A stretch of DNA of 64,000 bases from Saccopteryx bilineata. Taxonomy: Eukaryota > Chordata > Mammalia > Chiroptera > Emballonuridae. The notes beneath the pieces are model-generated. The model had not been told where the DNA came from, made no database searches, and was given only the letters and a program-made list of their open reading frames with translations. A program made the position numbers and the translations under genes. This document shows, piece by piece, positions 33,418-44,100 of the stretch. The DNA lies in the NCBI RefSeq assembly GCF_036850765.1, contig NC_089493.1, forward strand, positions 168,132,140 to 168,196,139, in the 5' to 3' direction. Each line of letters opens with the position of its first letter. The stretch's first letter is position 1.

Positions 33418-34300
33418 GTGAGTTTTCAAATGGCCGTCTTGCTTATTATATTCCATTGAAAGGACAGGGAACCCTGCCTAAACTACCACCCTTCCCATTT
33501 ATGGTGTGGAACCAGAAGGCAGAGAAATCAAATGTGGACCTGTCCTGATTTTCTAATAATAGAAAGTTGGCAAAGCATGTCACAGAGTAGAAAGTATTTG
33601 ATAAAAATAGCATCTGTTAAGCTTGGGACTGAAGCTAGTGATTCATGGAAATGAAATATTGAAATGTATTTCTTCCTTGAATGTTTCCATACTGGTATAA
33701 CAATGGTGCCCCTTTCATTAATGAGAGAGGTTAAAGTGCTGCTTTTCTCTGACCAAAATTATTTCCTTCCCAAGGTCTGATCCTGGAGGAGGTGCCAGCA
33801 CCAGGTTGAGAGCTCCCCTGCCCCTCACTGGCTGTGGGTGTGGCTTCACCATCCTCACACCTGCCCTGGGCTTTGAGACAAGGAGTTGAGTCCCTCTTAC
33901 ACCAGCTTGTGAGAAGAGAGATCTAGGGAAGGTTTTCTAAACAAGCCAGTGTCGCTGAGTCATGGGGGCCTAATTAGTCATAATAGGCATGTAGTCTTAT
34001 TACTCCATGGATGGGGCCTCGAGTCAGCAGCCCTCAGTAAAAGTGTCAAGTGGACAGAGGCTGCCATCTCCCCTCCTCCCTCAAGCAGCTCCCAAAGTGT
34101 CCAGGGACAATTTCCTTCCTTCACATCCTCCTCCTGCCACTGAGGAGGCTGCGGGGGTGACCCTGAGGTCAGTATGAGAACCTTGGGGCCTGGCCTTTCC
34201 CAAAGCACACCCTGGAGCCTGGTGAAGTATTGTCCTGTGACCACTATGTCTCTCGTTCACTCTTCCCGGTCCCAGCTCCTGGATGTCCTGTTCTCCATTG
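33418..34300. other. unique sequence, no gene seen
   Basis: No repeat recognised. No paired splice signals found. Confidence 0.4.
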
Positions 34301-34315
34301 AGCTTCCTTTATAGC

Positions 34316-34647
34316 AGGGGTCCCCAAACTACAGGCTGCGGGCCTAATGCGGCCCCCTGAGGCCATTTATCCGGCCCCCACTGCACTTCCGGAAGGGGCA
34401 CCTCTTTCATTGGTAGTCAGTGAGAGGAGCATAGTTCCCATTGAAATACTGGTCAGTTTGTTGATTTAAATTTACTTGTTCTTTATTTAAAATATTGTAT
34501 TTGTTCCTGTTCTGTTTTTTTTTACTTTAAAGTAAGATATGTGCAGTGTGCATAGGGATTTGTTCATAGTTTTCTTTATAGTCCGGCCCTCCAACGGTCT
34601 GAGGGACAGTGAACTGGCCCCCTGTGTAAAAAGTTTGGGGACCCCTG
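34316..34647. mobile_element. nonautonomous hAT element
   Basis: CAGGGGTCCCCAAACT and AGTTTGGGGACCCCTG are perfect 16-bp inverted ends. Flanks CTTTATAG and CTTTACAG agree at seven of eight positions. The 332-bp interior (GCGGCCCCCTGAGGCCATTT near the left end) carries no transposase. Confidence 0.93.
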
Positions 34648-34792
34648 CTTTACAGCAAAGCAAAGCAGATCCAAACCAATCATAGATGACAACAAGTGAC
34701 TAAGCCCCTTTTAAATAACCTGGTTTGGTTTTTTTTATTGTTTTGGTTTTTTTTTTTAATTGTGGTAAGACACACATAAAATTTCTTCCTGT

Positions 34793-35087
34793 CAGCCTGA
34801 TCAGGTGGTGGCACAGTGGATAGATCATTGTCCTGGTACACTGAGGACCTAGGTTCGAAACCCCGAGGTCACCAGCTTGAGCCCAAAGGTCAGTGGCTTT
34901 GAAGCCCAAAGTCACTGGCTTGAGCAAGGGGTCACTTGCTCTGCTGGAGCCTCCTAGTCAAGGCACATATGAGAAAGCAATAAATGAACAATAAGGTGCT
35001 GTGACCAAAAATTGATGCTTCTCATTCTAGCCTGTCTGTCCTTGTCTGTCTGTCTCTCTCTCTCTCACACACACATACACACAAAAA
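34793..35087 (+). repeat. bat SINE, B type, sense
   Basis: Head CAGCCTGATCAGGTGGTGGC, A box GCACAGTGGATAGATC, B box GGTTCGAAACC, AGAAAGCAATAAATGAACAA and a CT/CA tail. Flanks AATTTCTTCCTGTCA and AATTCCTTGTCA suggest a diverged duplication. Confidence 0.9.
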
Positions 35088-35560
35088 AAATTCCTTGTCA
35101 CCATTTTTGGGGATGCCATTCGATGGCATTAAGTACATTCACGCTGTTGTGCAACCAACACCACCATTCATCTCCAAAACTCTTTCATCTTGCAAAACTG
35201 AAGCTCTGTGCCCATTGGACAATAACTCCCCATACCCCTGCTCTCAACCCTTGGCAACCACCATTCTACTTTCAGTCTCTATGAATTTGAGGACTCTAGC
35301 TACTTCATGTGGGTGGAATCAGATAGTATTTCTATTTTTATGACTGGCTTGTTTTACTGAGCATAATGTCCTCAAGATTCATCACACTGTAGCAGGTGTC
35401 AGAACTTCCTTTTTAAGGCTGAACAATGCTCCATTGTGTGCCCGCCCACACGACCTTTTGTTTCTTCATTTATCCATCTGTGGACACTTGGTTGTTTCCA
35501 CCTTCTGCCCGTTGTGGATATGCTGCTGTGAACATGGCTGCTCTTTCCAAGATGGTTTTG
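35088..35560 (-). repeat. L1M LINE 3' end, antisense
   Basis: GCATTAAGTACATTCACGCT, TGTTGTGCAACCAACACCAC, ACTGAGCATAATGTCCTCAA and GTTGTGGATATGCTGCTGTG. The B-type SINE at 34793 splits this L1; the small part left of it begins near 34755. Confidence 0.8.
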
Positions 35561-36480
35561 ACCTGTTTATGTTTTAACAGAACACTTTAGGAAGGTGGTC
35601 CAAATGGTGCGATATTTCAGGGACCTGGGGCAGGCTGGTGAGATCAGTTTAAGGTAGAGATAAGACTTAGTGTCCCTTGCATCAAACCGTGCTATGTGCA
35701 TATGGGGCTGCCCCAGGATATGTGTTCTGGTATCCTGTGTTTTGTATTTCCTCAATGAAAAAGAATACAAAGTTATATCTGGTGGAGAGATAAAGTTTCT
35801 GACTATAAACACTTAATTTCCCAAGCCACTTGGCCATGGAAACTTGGACAGCGGTGGACTATGAGGCAGTGGCAGCAGGAGGTGACAGAGAAGCAGGTAT
35901 ACAATTTTGGCATTCAACCTAACAAACATGTTCCACCCGCATGGGCTTCAAGTACTTTCCTGTTGTGACTCTTTAGGGCCCCTGCTGATTCGCATCTGTC
36001 CCCTCCCCCAAGCCCTCCTGTGACTTCAATTGGCTTAACTTCCCCCCATCAGCATTGCAACATGCTCAAGTCTTTAACAGAATACAATTGCAAAGCAAAA
36101 GCATTGAAAACCACCCCCATCCCTGAGCCTGGCCCCCTTTTACTCCGCCCTCTCTCCCGCCCCTCCCTCTGGAGGCTTGTCTTCGCTCTTGCCTCTCCAT
36201 CCCACTCCCACCCACTCCTGAACCCACTGTGCTCTGCTCACCTGGCTCTGGGATCTGCTGTGATCGTGCTGGTTTGCTGGTCAGAGCTCCTAATGGACTT
36301 GATCTCAGCCCCTGTTCAAGGCAAGAGCCTCGCATCCTGAGAAGTTCGGGCAGCTTACTTCAGGGGTAGTTCTTAGAATACCAAGAAAAAAATATATATT
36401 TCTACCTCATCAAAAAAAAGGCATATGGTATCCTGGGGAAGGTGTCTAATTTATGAAACCTCATCCTTACAAACATGGGC
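35561..36480. other. unique sequence, no gene seen
   Basis: No confident repeat or exon. A pyrimidine-rich patch at 36135-36230 gives overlapping open frames on both strands. Confidence 0.4.
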
Positions 36481-36489
36481 AAATCATCT

Positions 36490-36735
36490 TTCAGACATGC
36501 AGCACAGAGGTTACGAGATTGACTCTATTATCAGACCTTGATACTATTCCCAGCTCTGCCAGTTGCTAGCTGGGACACCTTAGGCAACTTAAACTCTTTG
36601 TGCCTCCTCACCTCACCTCACCTCTAAAAATGGCAATTATCATAGCACCTACCTCCTAGGGCTATTAGGAGAATGAATAAGACAATGCTGAGCACAGTGC
36701 ACGGCTCATAGAAAGCATTTTATAAGGACTAACTC
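36490..36735 (+). repeat. MIR SINE
   Basis: GAGATTGACTCTATTATCAG, CCAGCTCTGCCAGTTGCTAG, GCAACTTAAACTCTTTGTGC, ACCTCCTAGGGCTATTAGGA. A (CCTCA)3 run sits inside at 36605-36622. Confidence 0.75.
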
Positions 36736-37360
36736 TCATTTCTACTTTTTTATTGGTATACATTAACCTTAGCATTCAAGTCTTTCTTGATTTTCATTCT
36801 TATAAAGCTTGAATGAACAAATGTGGTAAGACAAAGGGGTTTATTGCAAAATTCTCTAGAGAATCATTGGTTTCCTAATCAGAACCATGTCATGAGAACA
36901 GCATGAGGAACTACAGGGAGAGACATCACAGGGGGGCTAAGAAAAGGCAGGGTCTTTGAATGAGGACGAGCATGATGGAGACAAATCAAGAGACAGAGTG
37001 GATTAAATGTTTGTAATTGATGAGCACCAACTAAGATGAATGATCTCTGTTACATGAGTACAAACACAGACTATGAGAAACAGCCACTGGAAAAATGCTT
37101 GGAACTAAAACGAGATAATAGGCAACAGCCTGACATGTTCTCATGACATGGTTCTGATGAGGTGTCTACGATGTGATGAATTTTCTAATACTCTGGACCT
37201 CATTTTGAAATAAGCAGAAATATTCCAAGAACAGACTGTAGTGGAGATGAATAGGTATGTGCATCTGAAAAAATGGCTGAAATGCATTCAGAAATGGATG
37301 GACACTGAAGTAGAATTGGCACATGCTGTTCCACCTATAAAGGCTGGAAGGGCAGAGGCA
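36736..37360. other. AT-rich unique sequence, no gene seen
   Basis: No recognised repeat or RNA gene. Some text may be very old transposon. Confidence 0.35.
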
Positions 37361-37364
37361 GAGT

Positions 37365-38130
37365 CTAGACCTGTGCTATTCAGAGGGCAGCCCATAGCAT
37401 GCGTGGCTCTTGAGCACCCGAAATGTGGCTAGTGGGAATTAAGATGTGCTATAGTGGCCCTGGCCAGTTGGCTCAGCGGTAGAGCGTCGGCCTAGCGTGC
37501 GGAGGACCCGGGTTCGATTCCCGGCCAGGGCACATAGGAGAAGCGCCCATTTGCTTCTCCACCCCTCCGCCGCGCTTTCCTCTCTGTCTCTCTCTTCCCC
37601 TCCCGCAGCCAAGGCTCCATTGGAGCAAAAGATGGCCCGGGCGCTGGGGATGGCTCTGTGGCCTCTGCCCCAGGCGCTAGAGTGGCTCTGGTCGCAATAT
37701 GGCGACACCCAGGAGGGTCGCAACATGGCGACGCCCAGGATGGGCAGAGCATCGCCCCCTGGTGGGCAGAGCGTCGCCCCCTGGTGGGCGAGCCGGATGG
37801 ATCCCGGTCGGGCGCATGCAGGAGTCTGTCTGACTGTCTCTCCCTGTTTCCAGCTTCAGAAAAATGAAAAAAAAGAAAAAAGATGTGCTATAGTGTAAAA
37901 TACACACAGATTTCAAAGAGTAAATACAAAAAAAAAAACAAAAATAAAACCACAAATTATATCAGCAATTTTTAAAATACTTATTACATGTTAAAATGAT
38001 AACAGTTTAAACATAAATGTTGGGTTAAATATTGAAATTAATCTTTTTTTTTTACTTTGTTAATGTGATGTCTAGAAAATGTAAAATTACACGCATGGCT
38101 TCTATTTGTGACTTGCTTTATGTTTTTGTT
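37365..38130 (+). repeat. old DNA-transposon-like repeat split by a SINE
   Basis: CCTGTGCTATTCAGAGGGCA, GAGCACCCGAAATGTGGCTA and AATTAAGATGTGCTATAGTG continue on the far side of the SINE with TAAAATACACACAGATTTCA, TTACATGTTAAAATGATAAC and GTCTAGAAAATGTAAAATTA. The family looks like an old hAT/Charlie relative, named with low certainty. Confidence 0.5.
37457..37879 (+). repeat. bat SINE, A type variant, very young
   Basis: GGCCCTGGCCAGTTGGCTCA head, A box GGCTCAGCGGTAGAGCG, B box GGTTCGATTCC, and poly-A. A perfect 16-bp duplication, AAGATGTGCTATAGTG, lies at 37441-37456 and 37880-37895. Unlike the other copies it has an internal near-duplication, GTCGCAATATGGCGACACCC and GTCGCAACATGGCGACGCCC, and a CCGCCGCGCTTTCC block. 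Two CTCF-like cores lie at 37753-37765 and 37775-37787. Confidence 0.96.
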
Positions 38131-38184
38131 GGCTTGCACTGGTACAGGCAGCCCCACACTCCCCTTCCCCCACCCAGATCCAAT

Positions 38185-38325
38185 AGGTATTAACCATGAC
38201 CTTGGACAAGTGATTTAACCTGTCAAAGTTTCGGCTTCCTTATCAGTAAAAGAGTAGTTATAAGAATTAAAGTAATTTAAAAGTGTTAGTTCAGTGCCTT
38301 GTATATGGTAGGTATTCAACAAATG
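38185..38325 (+). repeat. MIR SINE
   Basis: CCTTGGACAAGTGATTTAAC, CGGCTTCCTTATCAGTAAAA, GTTCAGTGCCTTGTATATGG, AGGTATTCAACAAATG. Confidence 0.75.
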
Positions 38326-38467
38326 TAAGTACTTTTTTTTTCTGTTGTTACCTAAATCCAAAGAGCCAGGATTTTCCTGAATGTCAGTATCCTGTGTTTA
38401 AAGCAATGCTTGAGGATGCCTTCACAGTCTACACAACGGGAGAGGAAAGTCTGCCCACGTTTCAGAG

Positions 38468-38692
38468 CAGCGGTTCTCAGCTGGGGGCAGTTTTGCCTCC
38501 CAGGGCCATCTGGTGATTTCTGAGACCTGTTTGATAGTCCAGGCCTGGGGAAGAGGGTTGCTACTGGCACCTAGTGGTGGAGGCCAGGGATGCTGCTGAA
38601 CATCCTACAGTGGGACGGCGCCCAGCAGCCCCCTCCCCGCAGAGAATTGCCAGGTCAAAAAATGTCAATAGTGCCCAAGTTAAGAAACCCTG
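38468..38692 (+). repeat. MER20 hAT-Charlie MITE
   Basis: CAGCGGTTCTCAGCTGGGGG start, TGCTACTGGCACCTAGTGGT, AGGGATGCTGCTGAACATCC, AAATGTCAATAGTGCCCAAG and a TTAAGAAACCCTG end. Confidence 0.9.
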
Positions 38693-38809
38693 AATTAGAA
38701 GCTCTTGGTGATGTTAGAACTTTGGACCGACTAATTGCCAAGCTCTAGAAATGTGTGACACAAGGAGAACTACAAATGCTATCCAGGTGCCTTGGACAGC
38801 ACATGCTAT

Positions 38810-38985
38810 TTGAAGTTGCGCACCGCCACCAGCCGCGTCAGCATCACCCAGGAAGTTGTTAGAAAAGCAAATGCGTAGGCCCTGCCCCAGTCCTGCTGAA
38901 TCAGAACCTCTAGGTGTAGAGCTCAGAAACCTGTGTTTGAAAGGCCCTTCAGATGCTTCTAATGCACTCAGGTTTGAGAAGCCTG
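38810..38985 (+). repeat. MER5A-type MITE
   Basis: GTCAGCATCACCCAGGAAGT, TAGGCCCTGCCCCAGTCCTG, CTGAATCAGAACCTCTAGGT, ACTCAGGTTTGAGAAGCCTG. Confidence 0.85.
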
Positions 38986-38999
38986 TTGAGTGGGTTTCT

Positions 39000-39560
39000 A
39001 ACTCCTGCACATTCTAGGTCGGAGCAATAGGTGGCAGCAAATCCTATGACATTACTGTAACACCTAATAAAAGCTGAGTTGTACGCTGGTACCAAATCAA
39101 CTGATGACAAAATAGGGTGCTATAGTGGTTTTGTACTGCATTGCAATTAATGCCAGCCTTCTGATTTCAGGAAAGTTAGGGGGAAAACATGGTTTGAAGT
39201 CATTCAAGCTCCCAGGGTTTTTGAAATTGTTCAGTTCTAACTTATGCTACAAAGGCATAGTCCCCAACAGAGAATTTCATGAGTAAATCAGTTTGGATTA
39301 ATCTTCTAAAAGCACTTCTCATCCTATAAACTCCCAAAACCATGAGAATAAATTATTTATGCAGTCTCTAGGCACCTTTAGGCCAAGCATTTGACCTGAG
39401 TGAACCCTTGTCCCTTTTTCTACAGGTGAACCAGATCTGGTGAATGATGGCATCTCAGATTTCCTTGAATCTTTTGTCAGGCAGATACAATTAAATTAGT
39501 TCTGCAAACCTTGTTAAAGCTGAGAAAGTGTATTACCCTTCAGGTAATTTTCCATTTCAG
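39000..39560. other. unique sequence, no gene seen
   Basis: No recognised repeat. It ends at a candidate splice acceptor (TTTTCCATTTCAG, 39548-39560). Confidence 0.35.
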
Positions 39561-39621
39561 CCACAAGGGGGTATCTCCACTACACCATGGGCATCTACGG
39601 TTCATGTGAAGGCAGTGAACG
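39561..39621 (+). other. candidate 61-bp exon
   Basis: TTTTCCATTTCAG precedes and GTGAGTCACC follows a stretch open in two frames (one reads PQGGISTTPWASTVHVKAVN). The first bases, GCCACAAGGGGGTATC, also look like a degenerate CTCF core, so the apparent splice context may be incidental. No family recognised. Confidence 0.15.
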
Positions 39622-39734
39622 GTGAGTCACCTGTTAGACAGTAAAGGACGGTGGGGAGGAGACTGTTACTCCCTCCCCCCCATAAAGTGGCTGAGTGATG
39701 TGGCTTCAGGGTAGACCTCAGCCTTAGACTCTAG

Positions 39735-39947
39735 GGTGGGGTTTCTCGGAGTGTGACCCTCATTCAGCAGCAGCAGCAGCAGCAGCTCATAGGAAGTTGT
39801 CAGAAAAGCAGATTCTTGAACCCATCCCAGAGCAGCTGAATCTGAACCTCTGGGGTGGGTCTCAGTGATTCCTGTGTTAACAAGCATCGTCTCCTTCCCC
39901 TCGCCTTCAGATGGCGGGCATGCGGGCTCACGCTTGAGAACCAGTGC
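39735..39947 (+). repeat. MER5A-type MITE containing a CAG run
   Basis: GTTTCTCGGAGTGTGACCCT start, GAACCCATCCCAGAGCAGCT, GAATCTGAACCTCTGGGGTG and a CGCTTGAGAACCAGTG end. A (CAG)7 tract at 39765-39787 occupies the place where MER5A normally has a single CAGCAGCATC. Confidence 0.8.
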
Positions 39948-40980
39948 CCTCTTGTCCAGAGCATCTTCCTGGTTACCGGCCGGGATGCAAAACCACATTG
40001 CTATCTGATCTCATCACACTTCTGCCAAGAGGTGAAACCTAAGCACCCACGTTCTTGATGCCCAACATCTCCAGGTCACTTACCTGAGAACACCTGAGGA
40101 CACTGAGGTCAGTCACTCTGCATGAACCTGTGCAGTCCCTGAGCTCTGAGGGACATAAAGGAGTGTGAAGTAAGGTGTCAGCCCTCATGGGCCTCCAGTC
40201 TACTGTGGAGGGCGGGATGGCCGCAGGGGACCAAAGACCAAGGGGCCGAATGGTGCGGTTCTGACCACACGTGGAAGCAGAGGGCAGCGTGCCAATGGCG
40301 ACATTCCTTTCTTGTCCTGGCTCTTTGCAGCTCTCTCACCCAGCTGCTCTCTGGCCGCTCCCACTCTCCCTCCCGCTCAGCCTGGTTTCCTCTTCCTTTC
40401 CCAACCTCCGCCTTTCTTGTCCCATTGCCCCCCACCCCCATTCCAGTTTTGTTTTAAATTACCAAAGTTCAGGGATAGATCCTCCAAAAAAGGGGGGCGG
40501 GGTGCCCAGACAGCAGGAGGAAAGGTGAGAACTGAGTGGAAAAGGACAGATTTGTTCAAGGGAAGGACTGAGAACATCCAAGCACACGTGAACAATTGTT
40601 GCTCCCGTCCCCCGTGCTGTGAAAGCTGGGGAAGGGGGATGGCTCTGTGGGCTGCGAAGTATGGGAGGAGTTCATGAGGGCAATAGGACTGAGCTAAGCC
40701 TTGGCAGGTGAGGGCGCTTCAGGTGGGCAGCAGAAAGGGAAAGGCCATCCCAGTCCCATAGCAAGGACGAGGTGGGGTGTGAGGGGAGCGAGCAGGCTGT
40801 TGGGGGTGGAGGATGTAATGGGGAGTCATGGGAAGTGAGGCTGGATGGATCCCAACCGAAGAGGTGACAAAGTTTGAGATCGATGATGGAAGTACTAGGA
40901 ATATATAGTAGATTCCTGAGGAGGGAGAACTGCACTAAGAATATCTATATTATATTGGTATTATAAAGGTATTCTCTATG
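39948..40980. other. mostly unique, L2-like scraps, no gene seen
   Basis: CATGGGCCTCCAGTCTACTG near 40187 looks like a scrap of antisense L2. A pyrimidine tract at 40350-40440 and purine-rich text at 40700-40850 produce long open frames without codon-like features. Confidence 0.35.
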
Positions 40981-41454
40981 GCAGGGGTCACAAACTCAGA
41001 CTCCTATGGTGTGCCCCAGGCCAGGTATGAAGCGGTCGTGTGGGGCAGCTGTGGTGAGCTGGATAGCGTGTGTTCACTTGAAAGTGGGCAGTTACTTCAG
41101 AAACTCAGACAGGTGTTGCCATAGGGAAATAGAAGCCCAGAGCTGCCAAATCTCCCAGTTTCCTAGGGGAAGTCAGAACTCCGGGTTTCTTTTTCTTAGC
41201 TTCAGAAATCAAGTGCATTCAGTATTGTTGGCTTTAGATGTCTAGGGTTTCTTTTTCTTAATGTGAAATGTCTTTCTTTTTAAATATGGCAGCTAATTAA
41301 AAACTTTAAAATTTGGCCTCTGGTTGGTCACTTCTGAGATGCATTTTTTTAATCTGGGATTTTGTATCATATTCTCAAAATACTAGTACTATTGTTTCTT
41401 CTCTGTTCCTCACTCTTTTCTATCAAATCCATTTATTATGAAGAAAATAAATAT

Positions 41455-41670
41455 AACATTCACTGAACATTAACAAGGTACTATTTTAAACACTTCACAC
41501 AGATTATACCATTTACTACTCATACAACCCAGTAAGGTTAGATACCTCCATGTTATAGATAACAGGTCACACAGTTAGTAAGTGAGGGAGCCAGGACTCT
41601 GACCCAGGTGGGAAGATTCCTGAGCCATGCATTTAACCTGTATGTCATACTCTTTCCTATGTAGTTCAGT
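41455..41670 (-). repeat. MIR SINE
   Basis: TTCACTGAACATTAACAAGG, TACTCATACAACCCAGTAAG, AGGTCACACAGTTAGTAAGT, CCAGGACTCTGACCCAGGTG. Confidence 0.8.
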
Positions 41671-41819
41671 TACCATATCTCAGTCATATTTTTCCCTTTT
41701 TGAAGCCTGAGTGATATTCGTGAGGTTTACCTTCTTGTGTTAAAATATCAGATTCACTTTTTTTTTTTTTTTGCTGCCCATGCCTTGGTATATAAGGCAT
41801 GTGAGTCTGTTTTAGTTTG

Positions 41820-41890
41820 TCTGACAAATATTTATTGAGAACCCACACTGTCCAGTCATATGTTGGGCACCCATTGTCCAGCTTCATGAA
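41820..41890 (-). repeat. L2 LINE fragment, antisense
   Basis: CTGACAAATATTTATTGAGA, then ACCCACACTGTCCAGTCATA in place of the usual CACCTACTATGTGCCAGGC. Confidence 0.5.
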
Positions 41891-42380
41891 ATTGTCTTCA
41901 TAGGGGATGCTGACAAAGAGAAATGTACACTGTCAACCTATTATGGTATGTCAAGTTGGGATAAGAGCATCTTCAGCATGCAGTGAGGTTCACAATGGAG
42001 TTGTGAATGTGAGAGCAATGACATAGGAGCCAAGTGTCAAATAACTCTGAACACCAAGATTCAAGACGGCAACCAGGGGAGGAACCAGAGGGTCTAGGGA
42101 AGATCAGGAGAGTGGTGACAAGGCACCAAGGGGAGTCAGGGGACAGCAAGGTTGACTCTACCCAAGAGCATATATGTAGAAAGAAGGGCCAATGCCCAAG
42201 AAGGCGGGGTTGATAGGCTGAGGGGTGGACCCCTTGGAGAGAATAAAGGTCTATTTGCAGAAGGGGTGGCTGAGATGAATCAACTGAAAGGCAGGAAGAG
42301 GGCAGGTCCTCGGCATAGCCTGGCGCATGGAAAGGACTGACCGTCGGGCGGGCTGCTCTACCTCTTATTGTCTATAGGCA
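41891..42380. other. unique sequence, no gene seen
   Basis: Purine-rich text, possibly remote L2 continuation. No exon found. Confidence 0.35.
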
Positions 42381-42397
42381 GGCTGCTTTGTTTCTTT

Positions 42398-42851
42398 TTT
42401 ATTTATTATTATTATTCTGTGTGTGTGTGTGTGGTGTATGTGAGACAGAGACAGTGAGAGAGACAGAGAGAAGGACAGATAGGGACAGACAGACAGGAAG
42501 AGAGAAGCATCAGTTCTTTGTTGCAGCATCTTAAGTTGTTCATTGATTACTTTCTCATATGTGCCTTGACTGGGGGGCTACAGCAGAGAGAGTGACCCCC
42601 TTTGCTCAAGCCAGAGAACGTGGGCTCAAACCAGTGACCTTGGGCTTCAAGCCAGTGACCTTTGGGCTCAAGCCAGAGACCACAGGGTCATGTCTATGAT
42701 CCCACGCTCAAGCCAGCGACCCCTCGCTCAAGCTGGTGAGCCTGCGCTCAAGCCAGATGAGCCTGCACTCAAGCCGGCAACCTTGAGATTTCGAACCTGG
42801 GTTCTCTGCCTCCCAGTCCGACGCTCTATCTACTGTGCCACTGCCTGGTTA
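42398..42851 (-). repeat. bat SINE, B type, long
   Basis: GACAGAGACAGTGAGAGAGA tail next to a (GT)n, AGAAGCATCAGTTCTTTGTT, several AAGCCAG/AAGCTGG units, and a minus-strand head CCTAACCAGGCAGTGGCACA. Duplication GGCTGCTTTGTTTCTTT / GGCTGCTTTGCTTCTTT has one mismatch. Confidence 0.93.
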
Positions 42852-42859
42852 GGCTGCTT

Positions 42860-43015
42860 TGCTTCTTTGATCCTCATTTTCCTCATCTGGAAGATGGAGT
42901 CTTTCACACATACAGTTTGGTTAGTATTGCATAAGATGCCTGGCCCAGGGCAATCACTCAGACGATGTGAATTATTATTATATCTATAGGCATTTGGTAA
43001 ATGTTTATTGAATGA
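42860..43015 (+). repeat. MIR/L2-derived fragment
   Basis: TCCTCATTTTCCTCATCTGG, AGATGCCTGGCCCAGGGCAA and GGTAAATGTTTATTGAATGA follow the MIR/L2 3' end. Confidence 0.6.
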
Positions 43016-43920
43016 ATGAAAGAGAGCAATGGTGTAAGTGACCTCACTGATACCACTGGAGGAGCAATCAGGGCGGAGCTTAAGCGCAAAACTGGCCCCT
43101 GATTCCCCTTGTCTTTTGAGGACTGAGAAATAAGTCCCATTTATTCATCTGAATGGGACTTCAGCTTTATCGTAAACTCCAAAAGAAGCCATCTGGTCCC
43201 CCTGAGAGGCAGCCTGCCTGACAGGCAAGTCTGATCAAGGATCCTGCAGTTGAGTCAGTAGTAATTTGGTGCTGAGAGTTTGTCTGCATGCAGGCAACTC
43301 TAGCACTCCTTTAGGGTACTTCACTCCCTGCAGGTGCAGACAGCCCCACCGATGGAACGCTCTCTGCTGGGCAGCTGCAGCAACCTGGCACCTGGCGTGG
43401 AGGAGCCCATCTGCTGGTAATATGCAGCATTCAGGATGCTTGTCAGCCTTGCTAGCTCCCAGTGAGTGGTAGATACAGCTGCCGCCCTTGCTCCCAAATA
43501 ACATGGAGCAGGACAGTCTCCCAGCTGGGTGGGTAGCTCCAGATGACCTCAGGGATTCCCATTGGGCCCAGGCAAAGAGAGCAAAGCTCTGTGAAATGAC
43601 TGCAACCATGCTTCCCATTTCTATAGTCACCTTTGTTCACAGACCTCACCTGCTGGAGTACCTGTGAGTTTTTCTCTAGGGTTTCTGTGCTGGCAGCTGT
43701 GTGCCTGGATTTTCAGGCACTGATGAGATCCCTTTGAGGAATGGACCTCAAAAGAGAACCTCTGGCTAAATTTTTTTTTTATGAAATAATTTCTATGGCT
43801 GTGGGTCCCAGATTTAGCTGTGTGCTGGGTTCCTCTGTGGAGTAGGACACACTCAGGACTGCTGGTTCTGATCAGTCACTATGTGGCCAGACCCCTACAC
43901 CCATATACTTAAACAGCTTC
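43016..43920. other. unique sequence, no gene seen
   Basis: A 131-codon minus-strand frame spans 43235-43630 but has no family resemblance or splice support. I treat it as chance. Confidence 0.35.
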
Positions 43921-43924
43921 TTAG

Positions 43925-44100
43925 GCCTGTATCCAATTACCTGGGGCACTGGTTTAAAAATGCAAGTTTGGCCCCACCCCTCCTCACTCAATGGACAGCC
44001 CTAGGGTGTGACCGGCTTCATATTTAACAGGTGACTTTAATTGCAGGTCCTTAGGCAATTCTTGAACACATTTATGTTTGAGAACGGTTGCGTTAGTAAT
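43925..44100 (+). repeat. MER5A-like MITE, diverged
   Basis: ATCCAATTACCTGGGGCACT, TTTAAAAATGCAAGTTTGGC, ATATTTAACAGGTGACTTTA, TTTATGTTTGAGAACGGTTG. Confidence 0.7.

Noticed and set aside
40983..41340. Possible hAT starting CAGGGGTCACAAACTC
   Set aside because: No matching right end or target duplication found; the left end alone is not enough.
43235..43630. 131-codon minus-strand frame
   Set aside because: No domain, no splice support and unremarkable composition; expected by chance in 64 kb.
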